Position numbers and translations under genes: made by a program. From Patescibacteria group bacterium (lineage in GTDB: Bacteria > Patescibacteriota > Minisyncoccia > Moranbacterales > DUUL01), in the NCBI GenBank assembly GCA_015493225.1, contig WGDO01000043.1, forward strand, positions 1 to 48,720: DNA of 48,720 nucleotides. Direction: 5' to 3'. Shown in pieces: positions 1 to 7,138 of the stretch. The notes under the pieces are model-generated. The model did no database searches. It saw nothing but the letters and a program-made list of their open reading frames with translations, and was not told the origin of the DNA. Position 1 is the stretch's first letter; each line of letters opens with the position of its first letter.

Positions 1-1
1 T

Positions 2-511
2 CAAAAACATTGGAATGGTTGGCCAGATTTAGTAGGACGAGAATCTAAAAAATTTTTATCATGGGATAATCTTCAAAAAGAAGTAAGAAAGGTCTTTAAC
101 GAGCAAAATAGAATTAGAAGAGAACAGGGAAAGATGTTAATTGGGGATATTCAAGAATGGTACAAAGACGAACAAAAAAAACACACATCAACATGGCCGG
201 TAAGCCCTCATAAAAATAAAATCTATCGAAAACATTGGAACAGTTGGCCGGATTTAGTAGGACGAGAATCTAAAAAATTTTTATCATGGAATGATTTTCA
301 GCAAGAAGTAAGAAGGGCCTTTAACGAACAAAATAGAATCAGAAAAGAGCAGGGAAGGACACAGATTACAAATATTATAAAGTGGTACGAAGATGAACAA
401 AAAAAACACAAATTAACATGGCCGGTAAGCCCTTATAAAAATAAAACCTATCAAAAACATTGGAACAGTTGGTTGGATTTAGTAGGAAAAAATAAAAATA
501 AAAAAACATGA
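2..511 (+). CDS. Tandem 75-residue-repeat protein, 5' end outside the window
   Basis: The frame is open from base 2, so the true start lies upstream. The visible 169 residues are a tandem repeat of exactly 225 nt (75 aa): the motif KHWNxWxDLVG recurs about every 75 residues, each time preceded by WPVSPxKNKxY and an EWYxDEQKKH-like stretch, with an FxxEVRxxFNEQNRIR segment between. The last copy is cut short by a lysine-rich end. The pattern (hydrophobic-EW-Y, then xPxxPxxxY, then WxxWxDxLG) resembles the short repeats annotated as integrase-like repeat units in phage, algal and giant-virus proteins; that is resemblance by eye only. The stop overlaps the pgk start as ATGA, implying translational coupling. 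Function unknown. Nearly identical copies at the DNA level suggest recent repeat expansion. Confidence 0.75.
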   Translation, partial: QKHWNGWPDLVGRESKKFLSWDNLQKEVRKVFNEQNRIRREQGKMLIGDIQEWYKDEQKKHTSTWPVSPHKNKIYRKHWNSWPDLVGRESKKFLSWNDFQQEVRRAFNEQNRIRKEQGRTQITNIIKWYEDEQKKHKLTWPVSPYKNKTYQKHWNSWLDLVGKNKNKKT

Positions 512-1569
512 AAAGTATTAAAGACATAAATTTACGAAATAGAAAAATAATTTTACGAGCGGGATGGAATGTTCCGTTGGATGAAAAGACCGGAGAAGTT
601 TTGGACGACAGTCGTTTAGTGGCCAGTGCTAAAACCATTGAGTATATTTTCAAGAAAAAACCAAAAATGCTTTTGGTAATTTCTCACCTGGGACGACCAG
701 GTGGGAAAATTGTACCGGAATTGTCGCTAGAGCATTTAATCAATCCTTTGGAAAAAATACTAAAGCGTCGGATTATTTTAATTGATAAATTAGAAAGATT
801 ACAGGCAATTATGCAGGCAGGAATTTTTGACAAGGAGGCAGTTTATGTTTTAGAAAATATTCGTTTTTGGTCTGGAGAAAAAGAGAACAGTGAGGAACTG
901 GCAAAAATAATTACCAATGGTTTTGGGGTTTATGTTAATGATGCTTTTTCAGTTAGTCATCGAGCCCATTGCTCAATTGCTCAAATGCCCAAGTTTGTAA
1001 CTGACGCTGTCATGGGATTGTTATTTGAGGAAGAATTTGAACACTTATCTATGGTTAGAGATAAGCCGAAACAACCAGCGGTGGCCATTATTGGCGGAAG
1101 TAAAATAGCTACTAAATTACCAGTCATCGAAAATTTGGCTAAAAAATATGAAAAAGTGCTAGTGGGCGGAAAAGTTGCCAACGAAGCTCTTGATGAAAAA
1201 CTAAAACTTCCTAAAAATGTTATTTTACCAGTTGATTTTTCTCCAGCTGAGAAAGAGAATGAAAGACTGGACATTGGGCCTTTAACGGTGGTGTCTTTTC
1301 GAGAAGCTCTCCAGGGCGCAAAAACTATTGTTTGGAATGGGCCACTGGGAAAGTTTGAAGACCCCGAAGCTTCTAATGGCACAAGGAGTATAGTAAAAAT
1401 TATTGAGGAGAGTTCCGCTTTCAAGTTGATTGGTGGCGGAGAGACTTTGGAAGCAATTAAAAAATTTGGACATCCTAACCGTTACAACTATATTTCTAAA
1501 TCTGGTGGAGCAATGCTAGAATTTATGTCTGGTAAAAAATTACCAGGAATTGAAGCGCTTGATAATTAA
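508..1569 (+). CDS. pgk: Phosphoglycerate kinase (short, divergent)
   Basis: Cytosolic glycolytic enzyme converting 1,3-bisphosphoglycerate and ADP to 3-phosphoglycerate and ATP. Family landmarks are in order: SHLGRPGGK (59-67), NDAF and HRAH (144-154), GGSKIATK with both lysines (196-203), WNGPLGKFE (276-284), GGGET (309-313) and a C-terminal GGAxLEF. At 353 aa it is shorter than the usual 390-400. Two changes stand out. The N-terminal substrate motif, normally RVDxNVP, reads RAGWNVP, losing the Asp that helps bind 3-phosphoglycerate. The nucleotide-site GGGD is GGGE, and the following STGGGA is reduced to SKSGGA. The ATG overlaps the preceding stop. Identity is certain; whether it is fully active is less so. 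Confidence 0.95.
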   Translation: MKSIKDINLRNRKIILRAGWNVPLDEKTGEVLDDSRLVASAKTIEYIFKKKPKMLLVISHLGRPGGKIVPELSLEHLINPLEKILKRRIILIDKLERLQAIMQAGIFDKEAVYVLENIRFWSGEKENSEELAKIITNGFGVYVNDAFSVSHRAHCSIAQMPKFVTDAVMGLLFEEEFEHLSMVRDKPKQPAVAIIGGSKIATKLPVIENLAKKYEKVLVGGKVANEALDEKLKLPKNVILPVDFSPAEKENERLDIGPLTVVSFREALQGAKTIVWNGPLGKFEDPEASNGTRSIVKIIEESSAFKLIGGGETLEAIKKFGHPNRYNYISKSGGAMLEFMSGKKLPGIEALDN

Positions 1570-1650
1570 TAATTTGAAAATTTGGATATTTAGAATTTAA
1601 GATTTTTTAATTCTTGTTTAGAAATATAAAAGTTAAATAACAAAAAGAAT

Positions 1651-2865
1651 ATGGAACAGCAATTTTCTGAAGCCATCACAGAAAACTCGCCTAAATATAT
1701 TACGGAGTATTCTCCTGAATATGTGGCTGAAGTAAAAAGCCATCGCACTAAAAATAGTATGTCGTTTGGAGAAAATGAGTTAGCTCATTTAGATTACGAT
1801 TTGAAAGAGAAGGATAGAGATAAAATATATCGAGAGAACAATAAATTATCTGGAAAAGAAAAACATACAATTTTGAACACAGGAGAAGTTGATAATCCTA
1901 TGTATAGATTAAAATATTATATTGCACAAAAAATTAAGAATCTTTCTGAGTACGACCGTGTTAAAAGCGATGACTACGGTAAAATAGGAGAATTTTTAAG
2001 ATACGCTTTAGAATCGCATGATATTAGATGGGCGGTTGCAGTAATGTTAAATAGAATTCGTAAAGATAAAAGTTTAGAACCGCTAGACGAACAAAAAATT
2101 ACTATTCATGATTTAGCTGATTTATTTATTGATATAGACTTAATTCCGAATGGATTTATTAAAAAAATGGCAGAAGTGCATAAAAACAAGTTTGATAAAA
2201 AGGCAGAGATTATGGAGGTAAAATTTTTAGAAATAAAAAATGACTTTAAAATACAAGCTTTTAGGATGATTGATGAGGGAAAACTCCCAATGTCAAAAAG
2301 TCTAGTAGAGAAACGAATCAACGAATACAATGTTATTGTGCATGATCCAATTAACAAAGATTCTTTTGGGGTAGGTGATGCGTTATCAAAAACTATTAGT
2401 GTTAGAATTGATTTGACGGATGACGAACTTAGACACACATTGTTTCATGAATATGTTCATGCTATCGCTGGGCTGACAATTGTTCGTAAAGTCAAGAAAA
2501 GTATTTCATTTATAGAATATGAAAGGGAGGGATTATCAACAGCTGGTTTTTTGGAATATGAAGGTAAAGTGACTGACTTTAAAAGAAGAAAGTATTTATG
2601 GCTGACTGAAGCTGTTACTGAGATTATCACTCTTGAATTATTACGGGAAGATGATGGGAACCATTATATGTTTGAAAGAGCGGAGGTGTTAATATTAATA
2701 AATGCAGGTGTTCCTAAAAAAATGTTTATAGATGCTTATTTTGAAAACTATAGTCTTAAAAATGGTACACCAAAATTTGATGCACTTTTTGCTAAAATTA
2801 AAGAAGTTATGGGGGAAGAATTTATTGAAAAAAAAGGACAGGGAATATTCTTAATGGTCATTTAA
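1651..2865 (+). CDS. Putative zinc metallopeptidase-like protein (HExxH)
   Basis: A 404-aa soluble protein that I do not recognise as a named family. The central-C-terminal part has HEYVH (266-270) inside a hydrophobic helix (TLFHEYVHAIAG) and a downstream WLTEAVTE helix (317-324) whose Glu could be the third zinc ligand, as in gluzincin-type peptidases. The N-terminal ~150 residues are charged and predicted helical. There is no signal peptide, so it probably acts in the cytoplasm unless exported by another route. It stands alone, 80 nt after pgk, with an A/T-rich leader and no clear Shine-Dalgarno site. Peptidase activity is inferred from the motif only. Confidence 0.6.
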   Translation: MEQQFSEAITENSPKYITEYSPEYVAEVKSHRTKNSMSFGENELAHLDYDLKEKDRDKIYRENNKLSGKEKHTILNTGEVDNPMYRLKYYIAQKIKNLSEYDRVKSDDYGKIGEFLRYALESHDIRWAVAVMLNRIRKDKSLEPLDEQKITIHDLADLFIDIDLIPNGFIKKMAEVHKNKFDKKAEIMEVKFLEIKNDFKIQAFRMIDEGKLPMSKSLVEKRINEYNVIVHDPINKDSFGVGDALSKTISVRIDLTDDELRHTLFHEYVHAIAGLTIVRKVKKSISFIEYEREGLSTAGFLEYEGKVTDFKRRKYLWLTEAVTEIITLELLREDDGNHYMFERAEVLILINAGVPKKMFIDAYFENYSLKNGTPKFDALFAKIKEVMGEEFIEKKGQGIFLMVI

Positions 2866-2896
2866 AAATATTAGAATAAATTAATAATAAATAACA

Positions 2897-3487
2897 GTGA
2901 GAAAAATAATATACATTATTCCTGGGTTTCATGGTTCAACTGATTTGGTGAGATATCAAAGAATCATTAAAGTTTTCCGAAAAAGAGGATTTGTCGTTAA
3001 GCCCATTGTAATTTCTTGGAATTATAAGGTTATGACAGATTATGTAGATCAATTTTTGGGGCAATTGATGCATAAAGAAAATGATGAAGTTTACGTGTTT
3101 GGATTTTCTTTTGGGGCGATGATTGTTTTTATTTCTGCTAAAGATATAAAACCAAAAAAGATAATTTTAGCTTCTTTGTCTCCATTTTTCAAAGAAGACT
3201 TGCCGTATCTAAAGAAGTCTTGGCGAAAATATGTTGGTAAGAAAAGACTTATAGATTTTAAAAATTTTTCGTTTGATAAAATAGCTCAAAATATTAAGTG
3301 TAATGTGCAGTTGCTTGTTGGGCAGAGAGAGGATAGTCTATTACATCGAAGAGCGAAGTTAGCATTAGAAAAAATACCAAAAAGTAATTTGTGTATGGTA
3401 AATGGAGCGAGACATAATATAGAACAACAGGAGTATTTTAAAGCAATAACAAAGGTTGATTTTTTTGATGATTATGGTAGGATGTAG
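2897..3487 (+). CDS. Small alpha/beta-hydrolase
   Basis: A 196-aa protein with the alpha/beta-hydrolase plan: an N-terminal strand ending in IIPGFHGS (oxyanion region), the nucleophile elbow GFSFG (69-73, Ser71), a late strand followed by Asp146 (VGQREDS), and a near-terminal His173 (NGARHN) completing a plausible Ser-Asp-His triad. Substrate unknown; the size fits small esterase or lipase-like hydrolases. The start is GTG, the first in-frame start after the preceding stop; ribosome-site support is weak. It lies 31 nt after the HExxH gene, so the two may be co-transcribed. Confidence 0.7.
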   Translation: MRKIIYIIPGFHGSTDLVRYQRIIKVFRKRGFVVKPIVISWNYKVMTDYVDQFLGQLMHKENDEVYVFGFSFGAMIVFISAKDIKPKKIILASLSPFFKEDLPYLKKSWRKYVGKKRLIDFKNFSFDKIAQNIKCNVQLLVGQREDSLLHRRAKLALEKIPKSNLCMVNGARHNIEQQEYFKAITKVDFFDDYGRM

Positions 3488-3526
3488 GCAGGGAAATTAT
3501 TGGCTTAAGGTTTGAATAGCAAACAT

Positions 3527-3597
3527 TCGAAGATCGTCTAACGGTAGGACAACTGGTTCTGGTCCAGTCAATTGGGGTTCGAGTCCCTATCTTCGAA
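3527..3597 (+). tRNA. tRNA-Gln (anticodon CTG)
   Basis: A complete 71-nt cloverleaf. Acceptor tcgaaga (3527-3533) pairs with tcttcga (3590-3596), discriminator A at 3597. D stem gtct/ggac. Anticodon stem actgg/ccagt with loop ttctggt gives anticodon CTG. T arm is TGGGG-TTCGAGT-CCCTA. The U1-A72 start is typical of bacterial tRNA-Gln. The CCA end is not encoded (the next bases are CAA). The variable loop is 4 nt. Confidence 0.93.
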
Positions 3598-3645
3598 CAA
3601 GGCTGAAAATGTGATAATATAAGAATTACAGATGATGTTATATAA

Positions 3646-3749
3646 CGGAGAGAGAAAGCCAACTGCTTGGCTTTCGGATTGAGGGACTCGAAGGAAATTT
3701 TTTTGCTAAAAAATTTCCAGGCCCGAAGGGGAGTCCCTATCTCCGAACA
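3646..3749 (+). repeat. tRNA-derived multi-hairpin element downstream of tRNA-Gln
   Basis: The segment folds on paper into an acceptor-like outer stem (cggaga 3646-3651 with tctccg 3740-3745), hairpin gaaagcca/tggctttc (3654-3675), a second stem gggactc (3683-3689) with gagtccc (3731-3737), and inside it an 11-bp hairpin (3693-3718). Its last 19 bases (3731-3749) repeat the tRNA-Gln 3' end (3581-3599) with one mismatch, and gggactcgaa is an inverted copy of the T arm. It has no usable anticodon arm, so it is not a second normal tRNA. It looks like a tRNA-derived palindromic element or a remnant of an insertion at the tRNA 3' end. Confidence 0.5.
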
Positions 3750-3796
3750 TAATAATTAATAATTAATAATTAATAATTAATAAATAATAATTAAAC
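3750..3796 (+). repeat. AT-only short tandem repeat (TAATTAA units)
   Basis: About six back-to-back units of a 7-bp A/T word (TAATTAA/AATAATT register) directly before lemA. It is low-complexity sequence and may act as an unstructured leader for the next gene, which has no Shine-Dalgarno motif. Confidence 0.7.
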
Positions 3797-3804
3797 AAAA
3801 AACT

Positions 3805-4368
3805 ATGAGTGTAACATTAATCATTTTAGCTGTTGTCGTTGCCTTAGCCGGTTGGCTAATTGCTATGTATAATGGGCTAATAAAATTAAAAAACAGAGTA
3901 AAAGAGGCTTGGTCAGACATTGATGTCCAACTGAAGAGGAGATATGATTTAATTCCAAATTTAGTAGAAACAGTAAAAGGCTATGCTAAACACGAAAGTG
4001 AAACATTGGAAAATGTAATTAAAGCCAGAAATGAGGCGATGGCGACTCAAAAAACAGGAGATGCCAAAGAACAAGCTCAAGCAGAAAATGCTCTATCATC
4101 AACCCTAAAGTCAATTTTTGCTTTAGCAGAAAGTTATCCCGATTTAAAAGCTAATCAAAATTTTCTAGAACTACAAAGAGAGTTAACTGATACTGAGGAT
4201 AAAATTCAAGCTTCTCGAAGGTTTTACAACGGGAACGTTCGTGATTTCAACACTAAGATTGAAACTTTTCCTACAAATATTTTTGCTGGAATGTTGCATT
4301 TCAAAAAATTTGAGTTTTTTGAAATTGGAGATGAAAAACAGCGGGAGAATGTTAAAGTGAAGTTTTAA
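3805..4368 (+). CDS. lemA: LemA family membrane protein
   Basis: 187 aa. One N-terminal transmembrane helix (about 4-25) is followed by the LemA hallmark YNGLIKLKNRVKEAWSDIDV, then RRYDLIPNLVETVKGYAKHE, and the long helical bundle ending in the usual IFAGMLHFKKFEFFE box near the C-terminus. LemA proteins are N-out helical bundles of unknown biochemical role, very often encoded beside the membrane protease HtpX, as here (htpX starts 214 nt downstream). That pairing suggests a shared envelope quality-control job. Length and start match the family. Confidence 0.93.
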   Translation: MSVTLIILAVVVALAGWLIAMYNGLIKLKNRVKEAWSDIDVQLKRRYDLIPNLVETVKGYAKHESETLENVIKARNEAMATQKTGDAKEQAQAENALSSTLKSIFALAESYPDLKANQNFLELQRELTDTEDKIQASRRFYNGNVRDFNTKIETFPTNIFAGMLHFKKFEFFEIGDEKQRENVKVKF

Positions 4369-4582
4369 TTAGTTTATAAGGTTTGTAAAGTCTGTAGACA
4401 ATTTAAAATTTAAAATTTAAAATTTAAATTCAATTTTAAAATGGTTTAATTTAAAAACTACTAATGTTAGTTGTTTGTTTCTTGTAATTTGTATCTTGTA
4501 TCTTGCGTTGGGTGTTTTGAAATCTGTTTGTTGGTAGTTTAATTTTTTTGTATAGTGAGTTTGAGAATTAATAATTAGTGTT
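4369..4582 (+). other. AT-rich spacer between lemA and htpX
   Basis: No gene seen. It contains tandem AATTTAAA-type words (4404-4440) and a tandem CTTGTATCTTG word (4474-4505). A related stretch of TATAAGGTTTGTAAAGT plus AATTTAAA words occurs after rpoD (20606-20700), so this is part of a dispersed low-complexity intergenic family. Confidence 0.6.
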
Positions 4583-5470
4583 ATGGCTACTGCTTACAAC
4601 CAAAAAGATAAAAATATAAGATTGACCTGGATTTATCTTACCGGTTTTTTGATATTTGTGATTGGCATTGGGTGGACTTTTGCTCAGGCCTACGGAAATT
4701 CCCTTATTTTGTATGGGGCAGTTGTTTTTGCGGTGATAATGAATTTTATCAGTTATTGGTGGAGCGATAAAATTGTTTTGAAGATGAGTGGGGCGCATCG
4801 ATTAAAAGAGAATGATGGTCCAGAAGCTAGAGAAATTTATCGTCTAGTAGAAAATTTAGCCATCACTGCCGGAATTCCCACCCCAAAAATTTACTTAATC
4901 CAAGATTCGGCTTTAAACGCTTTTGCCACTGGACGTAATCCGGAGCATGCTGTGGTAGCAATGACCACTGGTATTGTGCAACGATTGGAAAAAAGAGAGC
5001 TGCAGGGAGTGCTTGCTCATGAGATGTCTCACATCGGTAATAGAGATATCCTCCTAGGAACAGTAGTAACCGTTTTAGTCGGCTTTATTTCCATTTTGGC
5101 GGATATGTTTAGACATTCAATGTTTTTTGGCAGTAGAGATAATGATAATAATAATGGAATTTTTGTGATAATTGGATTAGTTTTGTCAATTTTAGCACCA
5201 ATTTCAGCTATGCTGATTCAATTGGCAATTTCTCGAAAGAGGGAATTTCTGGCAGATAGTTCAGGCGCTTTATTAACTCGTTATCCAGAGGGTTTGGCTA
5301 GTGCCCTGGAAAAGATTAGTGCTGATCCTCAGCCACTTAGGAGAGTTAGTCGGGCTACCGCTCATATGTTCATCGCTAATCCATTTAAAGGAAAAAAAAT
5401 GATGCAATTAATGTCAACCCATCCCCCAATTCAAGAACGGATTAAACGATTGAGGGAAATGGGTATTTAA
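4583..5470 (+). CDS. htpX: HtpX-like zinc membrane protease
   Basis: 295 aa. Two N-terminal transmembrane helices (about 14-34 and 40-58) precede the M48 peptidase domain. The active site HEMSH is at 146-150, with the family context LQGVLAHEMSHIGNRD, and a downstream EFLADSSGA motif supplies the third zinc ligand (Glu). Two more hydrophobic segments lie between these motifs. The C-terminus has the typical STHPPIQERIKRLREM box. HtpX degrades damaged membrane proteins from the cytoplasmic face. The ATG is preceded by an A/T leader without Shine-Dalgarno. It probably forms a functional unit with lemA and is followed 5 nt later by a hypothetical gene. Confidence 0.95.
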   Translation: MATAYNQKDKNIRLTWIYLTGFLIFVIGIGWTFAQAYGNSLILYGAVVFAVIMNFISYWWSDKIVLKMSGAHRLKENDGPEAREIYRLVENLAITAGIPTPKIYLIQDSALNAFATGRNPEHAVVAMTTGIVQRLEKRELQGVLAHEMSHIGNRDILLGTVVTVLVGFISILADMFRHSMFFGSRDNDNNNGIFVIIGLVLSILAPISAMLIQLAISRKREFLADSSGALLTRYPEGLASALEKISADPQPLRRVSRATAHMFIANPFKGKKMMQLMSTHPPIQERIKRLREMGI

Positions 5471-5475
5471 AAGTT

Positions 5476-6237
5476 ATGGATAAATCAGAAAGTGAAATAT
5501 TTATAATGCCTCAAGAAATTGATTATAGTGGATTTACAGAGAAGGACATAATAATCGATTTATTAAGCAAAAGTAATTTATCTCTTGATAGCTTTGCTTT
5601 TTTGATTACCAAAGATGAAAATATAAATTTAAAAATAATTAAACTATTTCAGACGGTTGCCAAAATGGATGATGTGGATCAAGATAGCTTATTACGCAAT
5701 TTACAAAATAATTCATTCAGGCGAACTGCAATTAAAGAATTATTTAGTGATAGCACTATCGATGAGGATGAGATTATTTTGGTATCTGAAGTGTTGAAAA
5801 ATATAATAAATAGCATACATAGTGATAAAGGGTGGGGTAAAAGGATTTTGCAAATAGATCTAAATAAATTAGCTAAGGAAGACAGGGAAAGACGAGAAAA
5901 AATAACACAAAATCAGACAAATAATCAAATAGAATTACCTAAGGGGCCAAAGAAATTAAAAGAGCAATCTAAAAACCTAAAAGATATTGTTTACAAAAAG
6001 CTCGGTGGTTGGGAAAATGTAAGAAATGCCGTGAGAAGAGAAATTAATAGAGAAGTTGACAGCTATGATAATAATGAAGAATATGTTTTTAGAAGCATTA
6101 TTACGGATGACTTTATTGCTTTATTTGTTAAAAATTTTTTACGAGAGCATGACAATTTAACTAATAAGGAATGGGGGATGGCAAAGAAATTAATAGAATG
6201 GCATTTTAATGAAGTTAGAAAATTAAGAGGATATTAA
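5476..6237 (+). CDS. Hypothetical charged helical protein
   Basis: 253 aa, no recognised domain, no signal peptide or membrane segment. The first half is a series of short acidic helices; a lysine- and glutamine-rich linker follows at about 135-165; the second half contains GGWENVRNAVRREINREVDSY and ends in a basic, aromatic helix. It starts 5 nt after the htpX stop, so it is almost certainly co-transcribed with htpX. An alternative start is the internal ATG at 5506 (MPQEIDY). Function unknown. Confidence 0.55.
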   Translation: MDKSESEIFIMPQEIDYSGFTEKDIIIDLLSKSNLSLDSFAFLITKDENINLKIIKLFQTVAKMDDVDQDSLLRNLQNNSFRRTAIKELFSDSTIDEDEIILVSEVLKNIINSIHSDKGWGKRILQIDLNKLAKEDRERREKITQNQTNNQIELPKGPKKLKEQSKNLKDIVYKKLGGWENVRNAVRREINREVDSYDNNEEYVFRSIITDDFIALFVKNFLREHDNLTNKEWGMAKKLIEWHFNEVRKLRGY

Positions 6238-6254
6238 ATATTATAGAATATCTC

Positions 6255-6282
6255 TTGCATTATTAGTAAAAAATGCTACACT
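6255..6282 (+). promoter_or_regulatory. Predicted sigma-70 promoter for the DUF4870-like gene
   Basis: -35 TTGCAT (6255-6260), 16-bp spacer, -10 TACACT (6277-6282), followed by an A/T-rich leader of about 65 nt to the ATG at 6352. Confidence 0.5.
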
Positions 6283-6351
6283 ATAAATAGTTATATAAGA
6301 GAAGAAATTAATACATCTCTCATATCAAATTAAATAATTAAAATTAAAACA

Positions 6352-6810
6352 ATGGAAGAAAATCAACAAATGGAGGAAACTCCAGAAGCAGAAGAAAAAC
6401 AAGTAGAAGAAGCTCCTCAAATGGAACAAAAACAAGAAGAAGTTGTTGAGGCTGAGCCGGTAACTAATACAGACGGTCCAGCGACTGAAACTTCAACTTC
6501 AGATGACATAGAAAAAAATAAAGGAATGGCTATATTAGCTTACATCCTTTTCTTTATTCCAATGTTAACTGAGGCAAAAGATTCAAAATTTGCGATGTTT
6601 CATGCTAACCAGAGTTTGGTCTTGCTTATTGCTGGATTTGTTGGCGTATTCGTTAGTGGTATTATACCTTTTCTAGGGTGGTTTTTGTTAGGGCCAATTG
6701 TTTCAATTGCTTGGATAGTTTTCTTGATCTTAGGAATTCTTAATGCATCAAAGGGAGAGATGAAAGAATTACCACTAATTGGAGGAATTCATATTTTAGA
6801 CAAGAAATAG
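6352..6810 (+). CDS. DUF4870/Tic20-like small membrane protein
   Basis: 152 aa. The first ~58 residues are a very acidic Glu/Gln-rich tail (repeats of MEE, EEK, EEAPQMEQKQ). The rest holds three hydrophobic helices with the family-like signature GMAILAYILFFIPM, then FAMFHANQSLVLL, then LGWFLLGPIVSIAWIVFLILGI, and a short IGGIHIL end. This layout matches DUF4870 / Tic20-like proteins, integral membrane proteins of unknown function. The acidic extension is not part of the usual family core. It is transcribed alone, with a terminator after it. Confidence 0.7.
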   Translation: MEENQQMEETPEAEEKQVEEAPQMEQKQEEVVEAEPVTNTDGPATETSTSDDIEKNKGMAILAYILFFIPMLTEAKDSKFAMFHANQSLVLLIAGFVGVFVSGIIPFLGWFLLGPIVSIAWIVFLILGILNASKGEMKELPLIGGIHILDKK

Positions 6811-6844
6811 TCTAGACAGTAGACGGTAGACGATAGATAGTAGA

Positions 6845-6880
6845 AAAACGAACGGCTTGAGTGGTCGTTCGTTTTGTTGT
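6845..6880 (+). terminator. Rho-independent terminator
   Basis: A 10-bp stem aaaacgaacg/cgttcgtttt around an 11-nt loop, followed by a T-rich run, 35 nt after the stop of the DUF4870-like gene. Confidence 0.8.
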
Positions 6881-6954
6881 ATACTGAAGATGGTTGGTGG
6901 AGAGTAGTATGGTTTGTAAATAGTTATTCGTTGGTCAAGGACTCGTAGAGTTTT

Positions 6955-7034
6955 CAGGATTTATGATTTACGATTTAAGAAATGTTTTTGATGGCGCCCA
7001 TAGGGCATTACTCATAAATCCTAAATCATAAATC
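6955..7034 (+). repeat. Palindromic leader element, copy 1 (upstream of pyk)
   Basis: The left arm has words GATTTATGATTTACGATTTA and the right arm has the complementary TAAATCCTAAATCATAAATC. The centre holds ATGTTTTTGATGGCGCCC followed by ATAGGGC, a GC hairpin. A second copy with the same arms and core lies immediately before polA (41944-42045). The rest of the 6811-7138 spacer holds the terminator, a possible promoter-like TATACTGAAG, and tandem TTCTTAAA words (7057-7085). Confidence 0.7.
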
Positions 7035-7138
7035 TCGTATCTTTAAACAGTAGTTAAAAATTCTTAAATTCTTAAATTCTTAAATTTGTACATTTGTACA
7101 TTCGTATATTTGTAACAGATTTGTAATTTTGTAAGGGT

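Noticed and set aside
981-1424. Antisense open frames inside pgk and other core genes
   Set aside because: They are shadows of clearly identified genes on the other strand and have no start signals or family features.
3646-3749. A second functional tRNA gene
   Set aside because: It has an acceptor-like stem and a tRNA 3' end copy, but no anticodon arm and no TTCRA T loop.
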